Origin: Novakomyces olei
Taxonomy: Eukaryota; Ascomycota; Novakomycetes; Novakomycetales; Novakomycetaceae
NCBI GenBank assembly: GCA_016906335.1
Contig: JADEYG010000002.1
Location: 1,606,001-1,670,000, forward strand
DNA: 64,000 nt
Reading direction: 5' to 3'
The notes under the pieces are model-generated. The model saw only the letters and a list, made by a program, of their open reading frames with translations. It was not told the DNA's origin and searched no databases. Of the stretch, positions 1 to 10,900 are shown piece after piece (position 1 is the first letter of the stretch; each line of letters opens with the position of its first letter). The position numbers and the translations under genes were made by a program.

Positions 1-1
1 G

Positions 2-121
2 CAACTAGCGCTACATCTGATAAAGCTGCAGGAAAACAAGAGCAAGTTTGATGGTGGAGTGTGGAAGGGTGCACGAGACGCAGAAAGGTTTGGCTACTGT
101 GTGCAGGCTTGCTGCGTATGA
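2..121 (+). CDS. Possible 3' end of a gene cut by the left window edge
   Basis: Reading frame 2 is open from the first base to a TGA at 119-121 (39 codons). The peptide has mixed composition, with a KLQENKSKFDGGVWKGARDA segment and a Cys-rich end, which looks more like a protein C-terminus than random AT-rich spacer. No start is inside the window. Frame 1 also stays open to a stop at 49-51, so the choice of frame is uncertain. No family recognised. Confidence 0.25.
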   Translation, partial: QLALHLIKLQENKSKFDGGVWKGARDAERFGYCVQACCV

Positions 122-691
122 TTCGAGGTCGTTTGCCTAGTGTGCTACATGGAAGTATACTCAATAAATTTAATTTAATTAAATTAAATTAAACTGAATC
201 GAAATCAATCAATCAATCAATCAATCAATCAACTGCTCAATCCGGGTGAGTTAATTGGATAGTGTATCCCGTGAAATCAAAAGGATCATGAACGAATCTA
301 TCGAAAACACCAGCTTCAACGTATACATATATTGCAATACTCGTGTAGTCTTCGGGTATTCACGAGGACAACGTCAATTTTGACGAAGGACAGAATAATT
401 CAAATAATGTACGATATATGTGTGTATTTTAATATACGTATATTTTAATGTACGTGTATTTTATAGAATACGTGTATATTACAATATACAAGATAATATA
501 GAAAGAACATGAAACAGAACCATAATGTATCCCATTCTCCTACATACGTACGTTTATTACGAAGAAATTACGGTATAGATACGTCGGTAAATGATAAAAA
601 AAAGTATACCAGCCCACGCGATCAGTTAGGGTTTTCCGCACTAATCTTATCGTAAACACGTTTACACCAATCGGCGCGCCATCGTCTCCCA
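122..691. other. AT-rich intergenic region
   Basis: No supported gene. It contains an A/T palindromic stretch (about 165-193), an AATC microsatellite (203-230) and three imperfect copies of an ACGTGTATTTTA-like element at about 432-490. A TTAGGGTTTT motif lies at 626-635, about 57 bases before the next start codon. Confidence 0.6.
203..230. repeat. (AATC)7 microsatellite
   Basis: Seven perfect tandem copies of AATC, in spacer DNA. Confidence 0.9.
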
Positions 692-1090
692 ATGGCGGTA
701 ACTGTGCACGCGGAGAAAGAGTTCCTCGGCGATGAGCCCTTTGAGCTTATAACTCACTCAAGCGCTGATCCTCTGATAAGCGCAGGCACGAAGCGACGCG
801 TCAGTATCTCTAGTGCACCGAAGGAGGATGGCGCGGATGACTTTGAAATACTTTCCCAAGCACCTTTGTCGTACGCCGGTGTGCTTGCTCTCGGTGGACA
901 AGTGAATAGTGGCAGCCGAGCCGCCACAAAAGTGACGCGTCCTGTTTTTAGTAAAGCTACTCTTCCGTCTGTGGGTCCGGCTGTAAGGGAGACGGAGTTT
1001 GCTGTGCGGACGACGGAGCAGTTAAAGAAGCTGCGAGCCATAGCGCGTCAGCGTCATATCAACGCGAAGCGTCTCGCACGTGGAGAATAG
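692..1090 (+). CDS. Small hypothetical protein, 132 aa
   Basis: An uninterrupted ATG-to-TAG frame with GC-richer codons than its AT-rich surroundings, which supports coding. No signal peptide, membrane segment or known domain was recognised. The middle is Ser/Ala/Gly/Pro-rich and probably disordered. The last 25 residues form a basic stretch (TTEQLKKLRAIARQRHINAK) that could be a helix binding nucleic acid or a partner; this is inference. It stands alone upstream of a long gene-poor stretch. Function unknown. Confidence 0.55.
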   Translation: MAVTVHAEKEFLGDEPFELITHSSADPLISAGTKRRVSISSAPKEDGADDFEILSQAPLSYAGVLALGGQVNSGSRAATKVTRPVFSKATLPSVGPAVRETEFAVRTTEQLKKLRAIARQRHINAKRLARGE

Positions 1091-1506
1091 AGCGAATTTT
1101 CGGGTAATATATACTTGCAGAGTGCATACTAACTAAGTCAGGTTTTTTCGGTTTTGGCGAAATATTATAATGCATTCTTTCAATCTGTATGGACCATGGA
1201 TGGGCGGCTTTGGCTTTGCTTGATAAATAGAGATGTAGGTTTTCATCGTTTTCTTGCGATAACAAATTTGGAGAATAATTGGATATTATTTGATTAGCAG
1301 TAAAATCATAACTGTAAATTTTTATTCAAATGAATCTGACGCCTGCCGCAACCCGACGTTTCCGCGACTCGGGTTTGTTTACATACACGTTATCGGCTGC
1401 TTGCGAGTCGGGTTGCTGAAATCTATACTAATAATTTACGTAAGCTAGAAATCTCATGTTTACTTGAATATATACCAAGTATCTTTGAAAGCTTAAAAGA
1501 AACTTC

Positions 1507-1908
1507 TCATTCGCCCAAAACACTCCCACGCATCTCGATAGCTTTTAGTTTTACGCGCCGGATGGAGAAATGATCACTAGAAGACGAATGCGGAGACGCT
1601 AGTACGGGAATAAAACGGGAAAACGTAGAGCTAAAATTGGCAAACCTGCTTTTAATTAATGGGTGGAGGGAGCTTTGGTACACTTGCAATAATTCCAAAC
1701 CGTTTCCCAGGTTCGTCACAAGTATTACTAGCCACAAATGATGAAACCTTATAATGAATTTGAATAATTCAGGTACTATGAGAATGGCGAGACTGAGAAA
1801 TGAGTAGCCAATCGCTTGTTTAATCCGTTTTCTCAATTTCAATTCCTCGCGTTGCCAAAATCGGAGTCTCGGAGTTAAGTTCATTGCCGAACTGGCAAAG
1901 TAGCACAA
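1507..1908 (-). pseudogene. Membrane-protein fragment, possibly the end of a GPCR-like gene
   Basis: An open frame of about 125 codons from an internal ATG. A basic segment (REELKLRKRIKQ) is followed by two hydrophobic stretches (about 22 and 20 residues) and a Ser/Arg-rich tail. That order resembles the last cytoplasmic loop, TM6-TM7 and tail of fungal Git3-type cAMP-receptor-like proteins. I found no exons upstream on the minus strand that supply TM1-TM5, so it may be a decayed fragment, a missed last exon, or chance. Weak assignment. Confidence 0.25.
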
Positions 1909-2671
1909 CTTTAAACCGTTTCTTACGATTTAATAGCCATTTGAAAATAGTATACGATAGTTTAATTAAAATGTATAAGGAAAGGTTGAATAAATTAGCC
2001 CTGTAGACAATCTACTGCTAGACAATTCTGCCATCAAGCTTTTGAGGTGATTAGAGTATTAGAAAGTTTATTGACAGCCTACGATGCTTGCCTTGGTATA
2101 CGTCTATAAGTTTACAAAAAACCGCATACTAAGAATAGTCTCTTTTGAAAAACAGGAAAATGCAAGAGAAAAAGTTGAAATGCATGTTCTGATCAAGATG
2201 GACTAACAGTGTCACATAGGTGGTACAAACGAACAGGTTTCCGACACGCAAAAAGTCACATTGCTAATACCAAACTATACTGCTTAATATATGAGAAAGA
2301 CGCTAAACTAGCTCTTGTGATTCATAAGCCAATAAAAATAATCGCCGTAGACTAATGGAAAGGACTACTGAAGACAAAAAATCACACAGCAGAAAAGCAT
2401 TCAAGAATATATGGACACTGTTACGCTGAATGTAGATCAGCAAATTCAATTTACCATGATTAGTGCTAAGTGTCGCGGGAAGCGCAAAAAATTCATATTA
2501 AAACCGCGACAAACTTTATCTGCTCCTGTAAATAATTATATACATTTTGCAGATCATTTTATAATATATAATAACAAGATTTGGAAGCTGTGACGCGCTG
2601 ATAGACCAGACGAAAGATTAAAAGCTGACTGTAGCACCACCAAGAAGGCTTTTACCGTGCATTGGCCTTAA

Positions 2672-2975
2672 CGTGATTTGCAATTTAAGAGTCGAATTTT
2701 CTTAAACTGCTCCATCAAGTTCAAGAATCGAATAGCTTGGAATTCTGAATTCTCAAAGCTTCAGCGTTTAAAACCAACAGATTTGTGCACAAAGCTAGAT
2801 CAAAGGAAAATTTGGGAGGAACTATCGAGGCTGGAACAGCTAATCCTTATCTAAACGTCCGACTGATTGCATCTTTCAAGGCAGCAAGAGAAAGAACAAG
2901 AAAGCCAACATCAAGCTCGTATCGAAGAAGCGCTAAAGATAAAGGCTAACCAAAAAAAGTTAAAAAATTATTAAA
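2672..2975 (+). pseudogene. Decayed coding-like stretch of unknown origin
   Basis: One frame reads protein-like text for about 100 codons, rich in Lys, Glu, Gln and Leu with coiled-coil character (LQRLKPTDLCTKLDQRKIW and, later, EEALKIKANQKK). It carries two in-frame stops (near 2850 and 2863) and no convincing start. Charged C-terminal ends of this kind occur in pogo/Fot1-type transposases, but no catalytic region or terminal repeats are visible, so the family is not assigned. It ends about 70 bases before the start of the downstream regulator gene. Confidence 0.2.
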
Positions 2976-3047
2976 AAAAAGATCAAATATTCAAAACAAA
3001 CCTATTATTCAAACTGAATGTGCAGCACAATAAAGTCTGTTGTCCCA

Positions 3048-4477
3048 ATGCTTTCAGTTTCACGCGGAAAGCAGCCTGTGCGCATTGGTCGAGGACGTTC
3101 ACGAAATGGCTGTTTAATGTGTAAATTGTAATTATTGTTTTTGTTATTTTTTTCTTTCTAATCTCTAAACTTACAAAATCTAGGCGTCGAGTCAAATGCG
3201 ATGAAGCACGGCCACAGTGCCAAAACTGTTTGAAAGCAAAAAGGCCATGTTACTTTACCGACACTCGCAAATGCAAAGTTGAAACTGCATTAGCAACAGC
3301 GACGGAGAGTAAGCCAGCTCTTGAATTCGATACGAGTGAGCTCGTTAGCCAGTACTTGCTTACTCAGTGCACACAAAAGTTTTTCGGTACTTGGGGCATT
3401 AGTCGCGCGAGCAATCCGACACTTTTCCTGGGCTGTTGGATAAAAGACGTAGTGGATTTGTTGGTGCCATACATAATGTCATCCTCGGCAGCCAGATGTG
3501 CTCTTTTAGCCAACAGTAGCATGGACAAGATGGAGACGTACACAATGGCACTCAATTATTCTCGACAAGAATTGCTCTCCTTCAATTTCACTCAGGTACA
3601 AACTGCCCGAGTGCTGTTGGTGACGACACTGCTGGCCTGGTCGTGTTTGGAGCAGCGCGACTATAACGGCTTTATCTGCCATACACAGGCGAGCAGACGC
3701 ATAATCAAAGAGTACTTTCGTACACGCAAGCGCGAAGTCAAGATAACGGATCATCTTCGCTCTGTGATCGATTTGCACATCAGGTTTAGCACTATGTTCC
3801 ATATACCCACACGCAAATACGATCGCAGCGTATTTAAAAGCGTCATCGCCTTTGTGGAATCGGAATTGGCCTCAGAGACGGACGATGTCGAGTTTTACGC
3901 AATGCTGCACAACTCCATACTGCGCGACAGTGAGCGGCTGGATGCGTGTACTGCCATTAGGAAACATATGACGTGGAAAACGATATTAAACAATAATCTC
4001 GTTAATGCTTGTGAAGTTCTGACTTTGCAAGCAATGGTACGGCGGTACCGTGAGAACGTACGGACGACGGAAGAAATTGCGCAATACTTTTGGACATCGT
4101 ACACGGATATGAAGGATATGTGCAGTGAAGATTTACCTGTCTTTGAGTGCTTTTGCTCCGGTATTTTTTGGGTTTTTCTCGTCCAAGTTGATATGCACCG
4201 ACTTGCACTCGATCATGGGCTTGCAACGCTTGATTTTGCCCTGCCCAAAATTATAGAGTGCCTCGATTACTGCGGCCGATTGCTGTGTGATATAGTACGC
4301 GTCTTTCCTGTTCACACTTTTAACCGATCAATGCTCGGGATTTCATGGTACATCAAGGACGCTGCGACGTATGTCTCCCGCATACAAACCGTAGACGCAA
4401 TGGACATTTTCAAATGGTCTCCAGTTCTCGCTCAGGTCATGAGAGAGCTGCAAAGCGTAACGATGCACGTTCGGTGA
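3048..4477 (+). CDS. Zn2Cys6 transcription factor (Fungal_trans_2 type), 457 aa
   Basis: Two exons, 3048-3127 and 3184-4477. The 56-nt intron (GTAATT...TCTAG, phase 2) splits the zinc cluster. Joining them gives GRSRNGCLMCKLRRVKCDE followed by the second half; Cys 22, 25, 32, 39, 42 and 49 fit the C-x2-C-x6-C-x6-C-x2-C-x6-C pattern. The remaining 400 residues are an alpha-helical regulatory domain as in Fungal_trans_2 regulators; there is no membrane segment. The start is the ATG that keeps the basic GRGRSRNG lead. Such proteins bind CGG-containing sites in the nucleus; the target pathway is unknown. It converges on GEM1 with an AATAAA minisatellite in between. Confidence 0.85.
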
Positions 4478-4492
4478 TTATTTATTATTTAT

Positions 4493-4762
4493 TAATAAAT
4501 GAATAAATGAATAAATGAATAAATGAATAAATGAATAAATGAATAAATGAATAAATGAATAAATGAATAAATGAATAAATGAATAAATGAATAAATGAAT
4601 AAATGAATAAATGAATAAATGAATAAATGAATAAATGAATAAATGAATAAATGAATAAATGAATAAATGAATAAATGAATAAATGAATAAATGAATAAAT
4701 GAATAAATGAATAAATGAATAAATGAATAAATGAATAAATGAATAAATGAATAAATGAATAA
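4493..4762. repeat. 8-bp minisatellite (GAATAAAT)n, about 33 copies
   Basis: Virtually perfect tandem copies of GAATAAAT starting 15 bases after the stop codon of the upstream regulator. Each unit contains AATAAA on the plus strand, and every plus-strand frame meets a stop. It lies in the convergent interval between two genes, so it is probably within the 3' UTR of the plus-strand gene. Confidence 0.95.
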
Positions 4763-5006
4763 TTAGCTACTAAAAATACTACACAATGTAGTGAGATTAT
4801 ATGAAGTCTGTATATTTTTACTTGAATTTATTATACATGTCTATTTATGCACTATGCCAACGGCTCTCGTAATTTGTTTCTTCTACTATTATGATTTGTT
4901 TATCAGATTTCATTATTTCAGCTCTTCCAAACTGAAATCATACCGCGTTATGTACATTCTCAATAACGTTGGTCAATGCCGTCTTTCGTATTCCCCTCTT
5001 TTACCT

Positions 5007-7490
5007 TTATAGCTGTTTACTAGACTTGATGATCCTCCATAATAAACTGGTGCTCATAGACAGGACGAGAGTGCTGAATACGGACACCGCCAGAATAAGC
5101 TTATAGTTTACCGGCTCGTTTTCTTCTTTCGGTGGCTTTGTTGTCGAAGTAAATGGTATTTGGCCAGCACTAACAATCTGGGAGTTTAGTACGCTTCCAT
5201 ACCAAAAAAAAAAAATTAGATTAACATAAGATAGAAAATAAAAAGAAAGTGAAATGAAAGAAAGGGGGAGACTAAATATAAAGGAAAAAAGTCATAATAC
5301 CTGAGCGAATAAATCACTTGTCGCCTGCCACGCAGAACTGACGTGAATCGGTGAGGCAAGTCCGAGAGAATGAGCGTACGATTCCGGTTGAACAAAGTAC
5401 CGCTGTTGCTGCCGATCAAGGTCGGCTTTTGTCGCAGCAAAAATAATAGGCACCGTTTTCAGTTGAGAGTGCTTGTCGATAATTGTGGGGATAAACGCAA
5501 AACTTTTGGGGTCTGATGAGTCGTAACACAAACAAATGACATCACATTTTTCCAGAGAATCAATCATTTGTGGTATTTCGTCCTCGTGAAATTCTTGTAT
5601 CTGCGAATTAGTTAGGAGTCTGATGAGAACCAATCAACGGCCGCAAAATTAAACAAAGTGGCTACAACTGTCCTATTCACCCAGCCGATATACTTACAAT
5701 TAGGTACGCCTGCCTGCTATCCGTTTCCACACTGTTTACAACCGTTCGAGGCGCAAATGGTTTGGAGGTCTCTAACGCATTGCCTAGAAAGCTGCTCATG
5801 AGCGAAGACTACAGGTTAATAATTCGAGCAAAATTAAAAAGTGCGCTTCACAAACCTTTCCAGATCCTTTGCTCCCCAGGATATAACATAAAAAGCTATT
5901 GCGTTCTACCGTAGAAGCACGCTTTAGATTGGCATAATGTTTACGACTTTTAGTCACACGAAATGCATCAGCGATCGAGCCGCGTCGATCTACCCGAAAC
6001 CCTAAATAAGCCAAGTATTCAAAAGTAGCCTTAAAATCGAGTAAAGCCATCATGCTCCACTGTGCAAGCCACCTGTAAATTGTTAGAAATTGGTATTTTA
6101 AAGTAGGAATACCCATTATACGTCACGTAGCCGCTCTCATTTCGAACAGTGCATTCTGGAAACTGATAATGCCGCCAAAGCTGTGGCACACCAGGCGTAT
6201 GCTGAAACAAAGCATCCAGTTCTGCAGAATTAAGTGCTCCATCGTTGTCACGATCAAACAAGTAAAAAAGGTCAACTAAAAAGCTGTAGCCTAAGGCACG
6301 GATCTCGACACTCTGATTAGGCTTCACGTCCAGCGATGGATGCAAGAAAGCATCACTGAGACTTAGACTGTCAGTATAGTGGAAACTGCGTAAAATCTGC
6401 CACGTTGTCTCCTGGCGCCCCTTTTCTGCATAGATCCGATTTAAAGCGATAAAACCTGCTTCTGATATGCCTTTGGACGATATATACGATGGATCAACGC
6501 GTGCCACGGCTGATTTCACATCAGTCAGCTCAGCTGCTGGGAGAGACCGCCCGAAACAAGTGTCCTGAATTTGCTGCAGCTCATCGTCATTTAAATACCC
6601 ATCTTTATTTTTGTCGCATAAAACTAGGATTAGAAAACAAAATAAAAACGTAGATAAATGAATAAATATGTTTACACATAAATCAAAGTAAACAAGTCTT
6701 TTAAATAAATGTTTGTCGTACAGAATACACGTTCCAAGGCAGCAATTGCATCAGGTTTCAGGCATTGTTCCTTCGAGTCCCATAGTGGCGCGAGTGGGTG
6801 GGTAACACTGCGTTTGCACAAGTATAATGCCTCATTAATATTTATATGTTCCTTTGCGCTACAATGAACACAGGCCTCAACCTCCTTGAATTCGTGCATT
6901 ATGGGCAGCATTTCCTCATGCGTTTTCGAATGAAGGTCTGACTCAGAGCAGTTGTCGCATTTGTTCTCGCATAGTATTACCGGAACATTTACACCACATG
7001 ATCGAAACCAAGGCAGCCAGTAAAGGGAAACGCGCTCGCACGAATAGTTGTCTGCATAGACGAGACATATCACATTAGCCTTGCGTATCTCGCGAACCAG
7101 ACTATCGCGCTCCGAAGGGTCAGCTATAATTTAGAATTCGACCGTGGATATGGAAATGACGAAAATTAAGTAGGAATACAAAGAATGGCAAATCAAAAAA
7201 CCTCAAATAAACCCAAATTAAATAAAGTAAAAAGTGAAAGCCGAAATAAAAATTAGTCAGCCCTTACCTGACGTATCAACAATCACAGTATTGACAGTCT
7301 CGCCGGCCAAAGGATCAGCAGGAATCGATATAACGGGCACGACACGCTGAATGTTCTCCACAAAAGTAGCCTAATATTATCAGTTTCTTGCTTTTAAAAA
7401 AAACGCTATTATTACCTTGACAAAGCACGCAATCAGCGAAGACTTGCCCACACTATCGTCGCCACAGACGACGATGCGTACATCTGACAT
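5007..7490 (-). CDS. GEM1: Mitochondrial Rho GTPase (Miro/Gem1), 626 aa
   Basis: Eight exons on the minus strand: 7416-7490, 7268-7370, 6722-7123, 6122-6623, 5856-6072, 5698-5808, 5301-5600, 5007-5177. All junctions are phase-consistent. Order: first GTPase domain (GDDSVGKSS, residues 9-17; ENKCD later), EF-hand 1 ([12 protein letters not shown], 197-208), EF-hand 2 ([12 protein letters not shown], 317-328), second GTPase domain (GSKGSGKSS, 427-435; ATKAD later), and a C-terminal membrane anchor (about 597-617) with a short basic tail. Length and order match Gem1/Miro, which sits in the mitochondrial outer membrane and acts in mitochondrial inheritance, trafficking and ER contact sites. It is divergent from MET10. 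Exon 5 opens with [13 protein letters not shown], as in other Miro proteins. Confidence 0.93.
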
Positions 7491-7989
7491 GACACACAAA
7501 TCTGTACCTTTACGGCTCACGAGCACATCGTGATTGGTGTGCCAAACGCTTTATACATGTGCCAAATGATTATTTATTTTATTTATTTTTGGCTGCAGTT
7601 TATTCGCAGACAACGAGTATCAGCAAAGCAAGTAATCGTACCTGCCTGATAATGTATGGCACTGTTAACCATAACCCTAGCTCGCGTATTTGGTGCGAGA
7701 GATTAGATCTAGACTTACCGGCCGATAAATTTGCGCTATATAAAAGATGTATTGGAAAAAGGTTGGAATAATATTCATATACAAGTAACGCTTTGTGCTG
7801 AGCACGCGATATGCTCTGATAGGAAACGACCACAATCCTGACAAATAGATTGGCGAATAAAACAAGTGGAAAAAAGAGGGAAAAGAGGGAAAAGAGGAAA
7901 AAAAGAAGAATTAAAAAAAGAATTAAAAAAAAAAAAATAAATCAAAATAAAAAGCATCCCATCTATAAGTGCTTAGCGCTAGCGTCACG
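7491..7989. promoter_or_regulatory. Divergent promoter region of GEM1 and MET10
   Basis: A 499-bp interval between two divergent start codons. A TATATAAAAG element lies at 7737-7746, about 245 bases before the MET10 ATG. A CATAACCCTAGC telobox-like motif lies near 7667-7678. A purine-rich run (GAAAAAAGAGGGAAAAGAGG-like) spans about 7868-7940, just upstream of MET10. No ORF here is credible. Confidence 0.4.
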
Positions 7990-10900
7990 ATGGCTGTTCA
8001 CGACGTATTCAGGGCGTGCAAGGCCCGTCAGCATGGCGACATTTCTGGTCCCGAGTACCTGACGCCATTGACGCTGGTCCAGCATGCCGGGTTTGCGTTG
8101 TCCGACTCGATCTACAGTTACACAGATGGAGAGTCACCAATTGATACAGATCTGCTTCGTTGGTCCAACGAGCAGCCGTCAGCCACAAAAGCTGTTCGGC
8201 AATTGCAGGCCAGATCAGGTGCCGGCAGTATTGTCCTCGGCGCCGGCTCCAAGTCTGCGACTTGCACAGTCTTTGCTACGACTCCCACATTGGCTCTAAT
8301 GCAGCCGGCGCTGAAAGAGCTTTGCCGTACAAAGCAGCCTGTCGCCCTGCACGTCTCCTCGCTCGAACAGTCTGGGCCGGAGCAAGGGTTTTCCAGCAAT
8401 TACGCAAGTGCTATTCGTGTTGCCCGCGACACGCAATTGGCCCTCGTGTCTTCCAAGTCTGCTTACGAGATTCAGCACATGGCTCTTTTCACACACGTTC
8501 TCTCAAAAGTGCTGCCGACGGCTCACATTTTCGATGGAGTAGACTTTGCGGCACAGATCTCGCGTGTCGTGGACCTGCTGGACGCTAATGCTCTTGCCCG
8601 GACCGCTGCCAAGATAACTGCCTCTGGATTTTTGCGTACAAAGTCCTCTCACGATGCGGATATCGCTGCCAGAATTCTGGCAGAGCTGAATGACGAACTG
8701 GGGACGGGATATGAGCTGTACGAGTACCAGGGCCCCGCTGATCCCGAGCGTATACTCGTTGTTTTCGGATCGGTTGAGGCCGTTTGTGCGGAAAGGGTGG
8801 CATCAAAGTTAGGAGTCGGTGTCCTGAACCTCCGTGTTCTTTTCCCGCTGTCGGAAAACCTGCTCTCGCACGCTATTCCCAAGTCAGTTAAGGAGGTACT
8901 CGTCCTGGGCCAGGTCAATGGCGAGGCCAGCACGGCCTCTCCATTGTACAATGAGGTTGTAGGTGCTCTTGTCCTCGCACGAAGGTACCACGGCCTTAAA
9001 GTTCACGATCTCCAGTACCGCACGGGCACACACTGGACACCTGATCTTTTAGCAGAGACCGTGAGCTCTGCCACCGGACATAGTGTGCCCTTGGCCACCA
9101 CAGTAGCAAATGGAGAAAAGACGCAAGAGCATGCCATCCAGTCGTTTGTCTTTTGGGACAGCGAAAAAAGTGCTACTTCCTCTACCAGTGAGGTACTAGC
9201 GGCCAAGTACGCGGCTGACTCAACTCTGTCTGTGGCCCTGCAGCAGCAGTATGATCACTATTCAGAAGCCGGAATTCTACGTGCCCAGCTGCTCGTTAGC
9301 CGTCGTGAGTTTAATCACCCTTACGCAGTGCGGGAAGCGTCTGCCATCGTTATCGGCGACCTCAAAGTTTTGCGAGCCTATGATGTCACTGCCGCCTTGG
9401 CTGAAGGCGGTGTTGCCATTCTGTACGGCAGTATTACTAATGCAGCGGAGCAGTTGCCTGCCCAGTTTTTGCAGGGTATTGTCGACAAAAGGGCAAGGCT
9501 TTACACTGTCGACGCCAGTCGTATTGCTCAAGTCGACCGGCACGATAGTGCAAACGGAATAGTATTGCAGCTGGCGACACTGACACTTAATGGTGTTTCA
9601 ACGCTCGGCCTTTTGGACCAAGTGTGCCGTCTCAACAGCGCGGACGGTGGAGATGGATCGGATATCCGGCCCGAAGTTTCACGTATACTAGAGCAGCTGG
9701 AAAAGGCGATTGAGCCTCTGTATTTGACCAAGGAGGGGCTGGATACAGCTGGGACTGATGGCGAGGATATTGATGAAAAGGAAAAGGAAAAGGAAAAAGT
9801 GGATGATAAGGACACAAAGGAGAATGATGATACTGGAGCAAGTTTGGAACCTGCTAAAGAGGCCAAAGAGAAGGGCGATAAAAGTGTTGCTGCGGAAAAG
9901 GCCGGCCATAACTCCGATCCCGCTTACACTCGTTTACCGACACTATTCAGAGGCAATTCGTTTACTGCTGTCGATGTGGCGGCAGAGATTGAAGAAGAAG
10001 ATCAGCGTGAGCTTGACCCCGTCAACGGCAACTGGACAAAGGCGGCCAAGCAGCTTCTTTTCAAGGAAGCCTTTGCTACCCAGCAAGTTGCTCGACCTGA
10101 TATTTCAACAAAGACCTTTGTCACGCGTATCCAGTCGAACAAGCGGCTGACTCCGCTCGAGTATAGTCGCAATATTTTCCATATCGAGTTCGACATAACC
10201 GGCACTGGCTTAAAGTATGAGATTGGTGAGGCATTGGGCGTGTACGGGCACAATAATTTGGCCATGGTACGCGAATTTATTGCCGAGTATGGAGGCCTGA
10301 ATGAGCAAGACGTGGTCCAAGTACCCTCCCTTCAGGATCCCTCTGTTTTGGAGACGCGTACGCTGCTACAAGCGCTGCAGCAAAACGTGGACCTGTTTGG
10401 CAAACCTCCGAAACGGTTCTACGAAGCGTTGGCAAAATTTGCGACCAGTGAGGCTCAAGAACTGCAGCTGCGTACTTTGGCAGGATCAGAAGGAGCTATG
10501 GAGTTTAAGCGCCGTAGTGACATTGATACGGTAACTTTTGCGGATTTACTACTAGAGTTTGACTCTTGCCGGCCGCCTGGAGCAGAGCTGTGTGCACTAT
10601 TGCCACCGGTTAAAAGACGAGAGTACTCTATCGCTTCCAGTCAAAAAGTTCATCCCAACAGTGTCCATTTACTCGTTGTTGTTGTGGACTGGAAAGATCC
10701 ACGGGGCCGGGATCGGTTTGGTCAATGTTCACATTTCTTGTCGCGATTGGATATTGGTGCAGAGGTTACTGTAAGTGTAAAGGCCTCGGTTATGCGCCTG
10801 CCTCCGCGCACAACGCAGCCTATTATTATGGCCGGACTGGGTACGGGTCTGGCGCCTTTCCGGGCCCTTGTTGAGGAACGAACGTGGCAAAAGAATCAAG

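Larger units (their letters stand above)
1091..3047. other. Gene-poor spacer with two coding-like relics
   Basis: AT-rich DNA without an intact gene. Two stretches look like old coding sequence and are listed separately: 1507-1908 on the minus strand and 2672-2975 on the plus strand. The remainder shows nothing recognisable. Confidence 0.5.
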
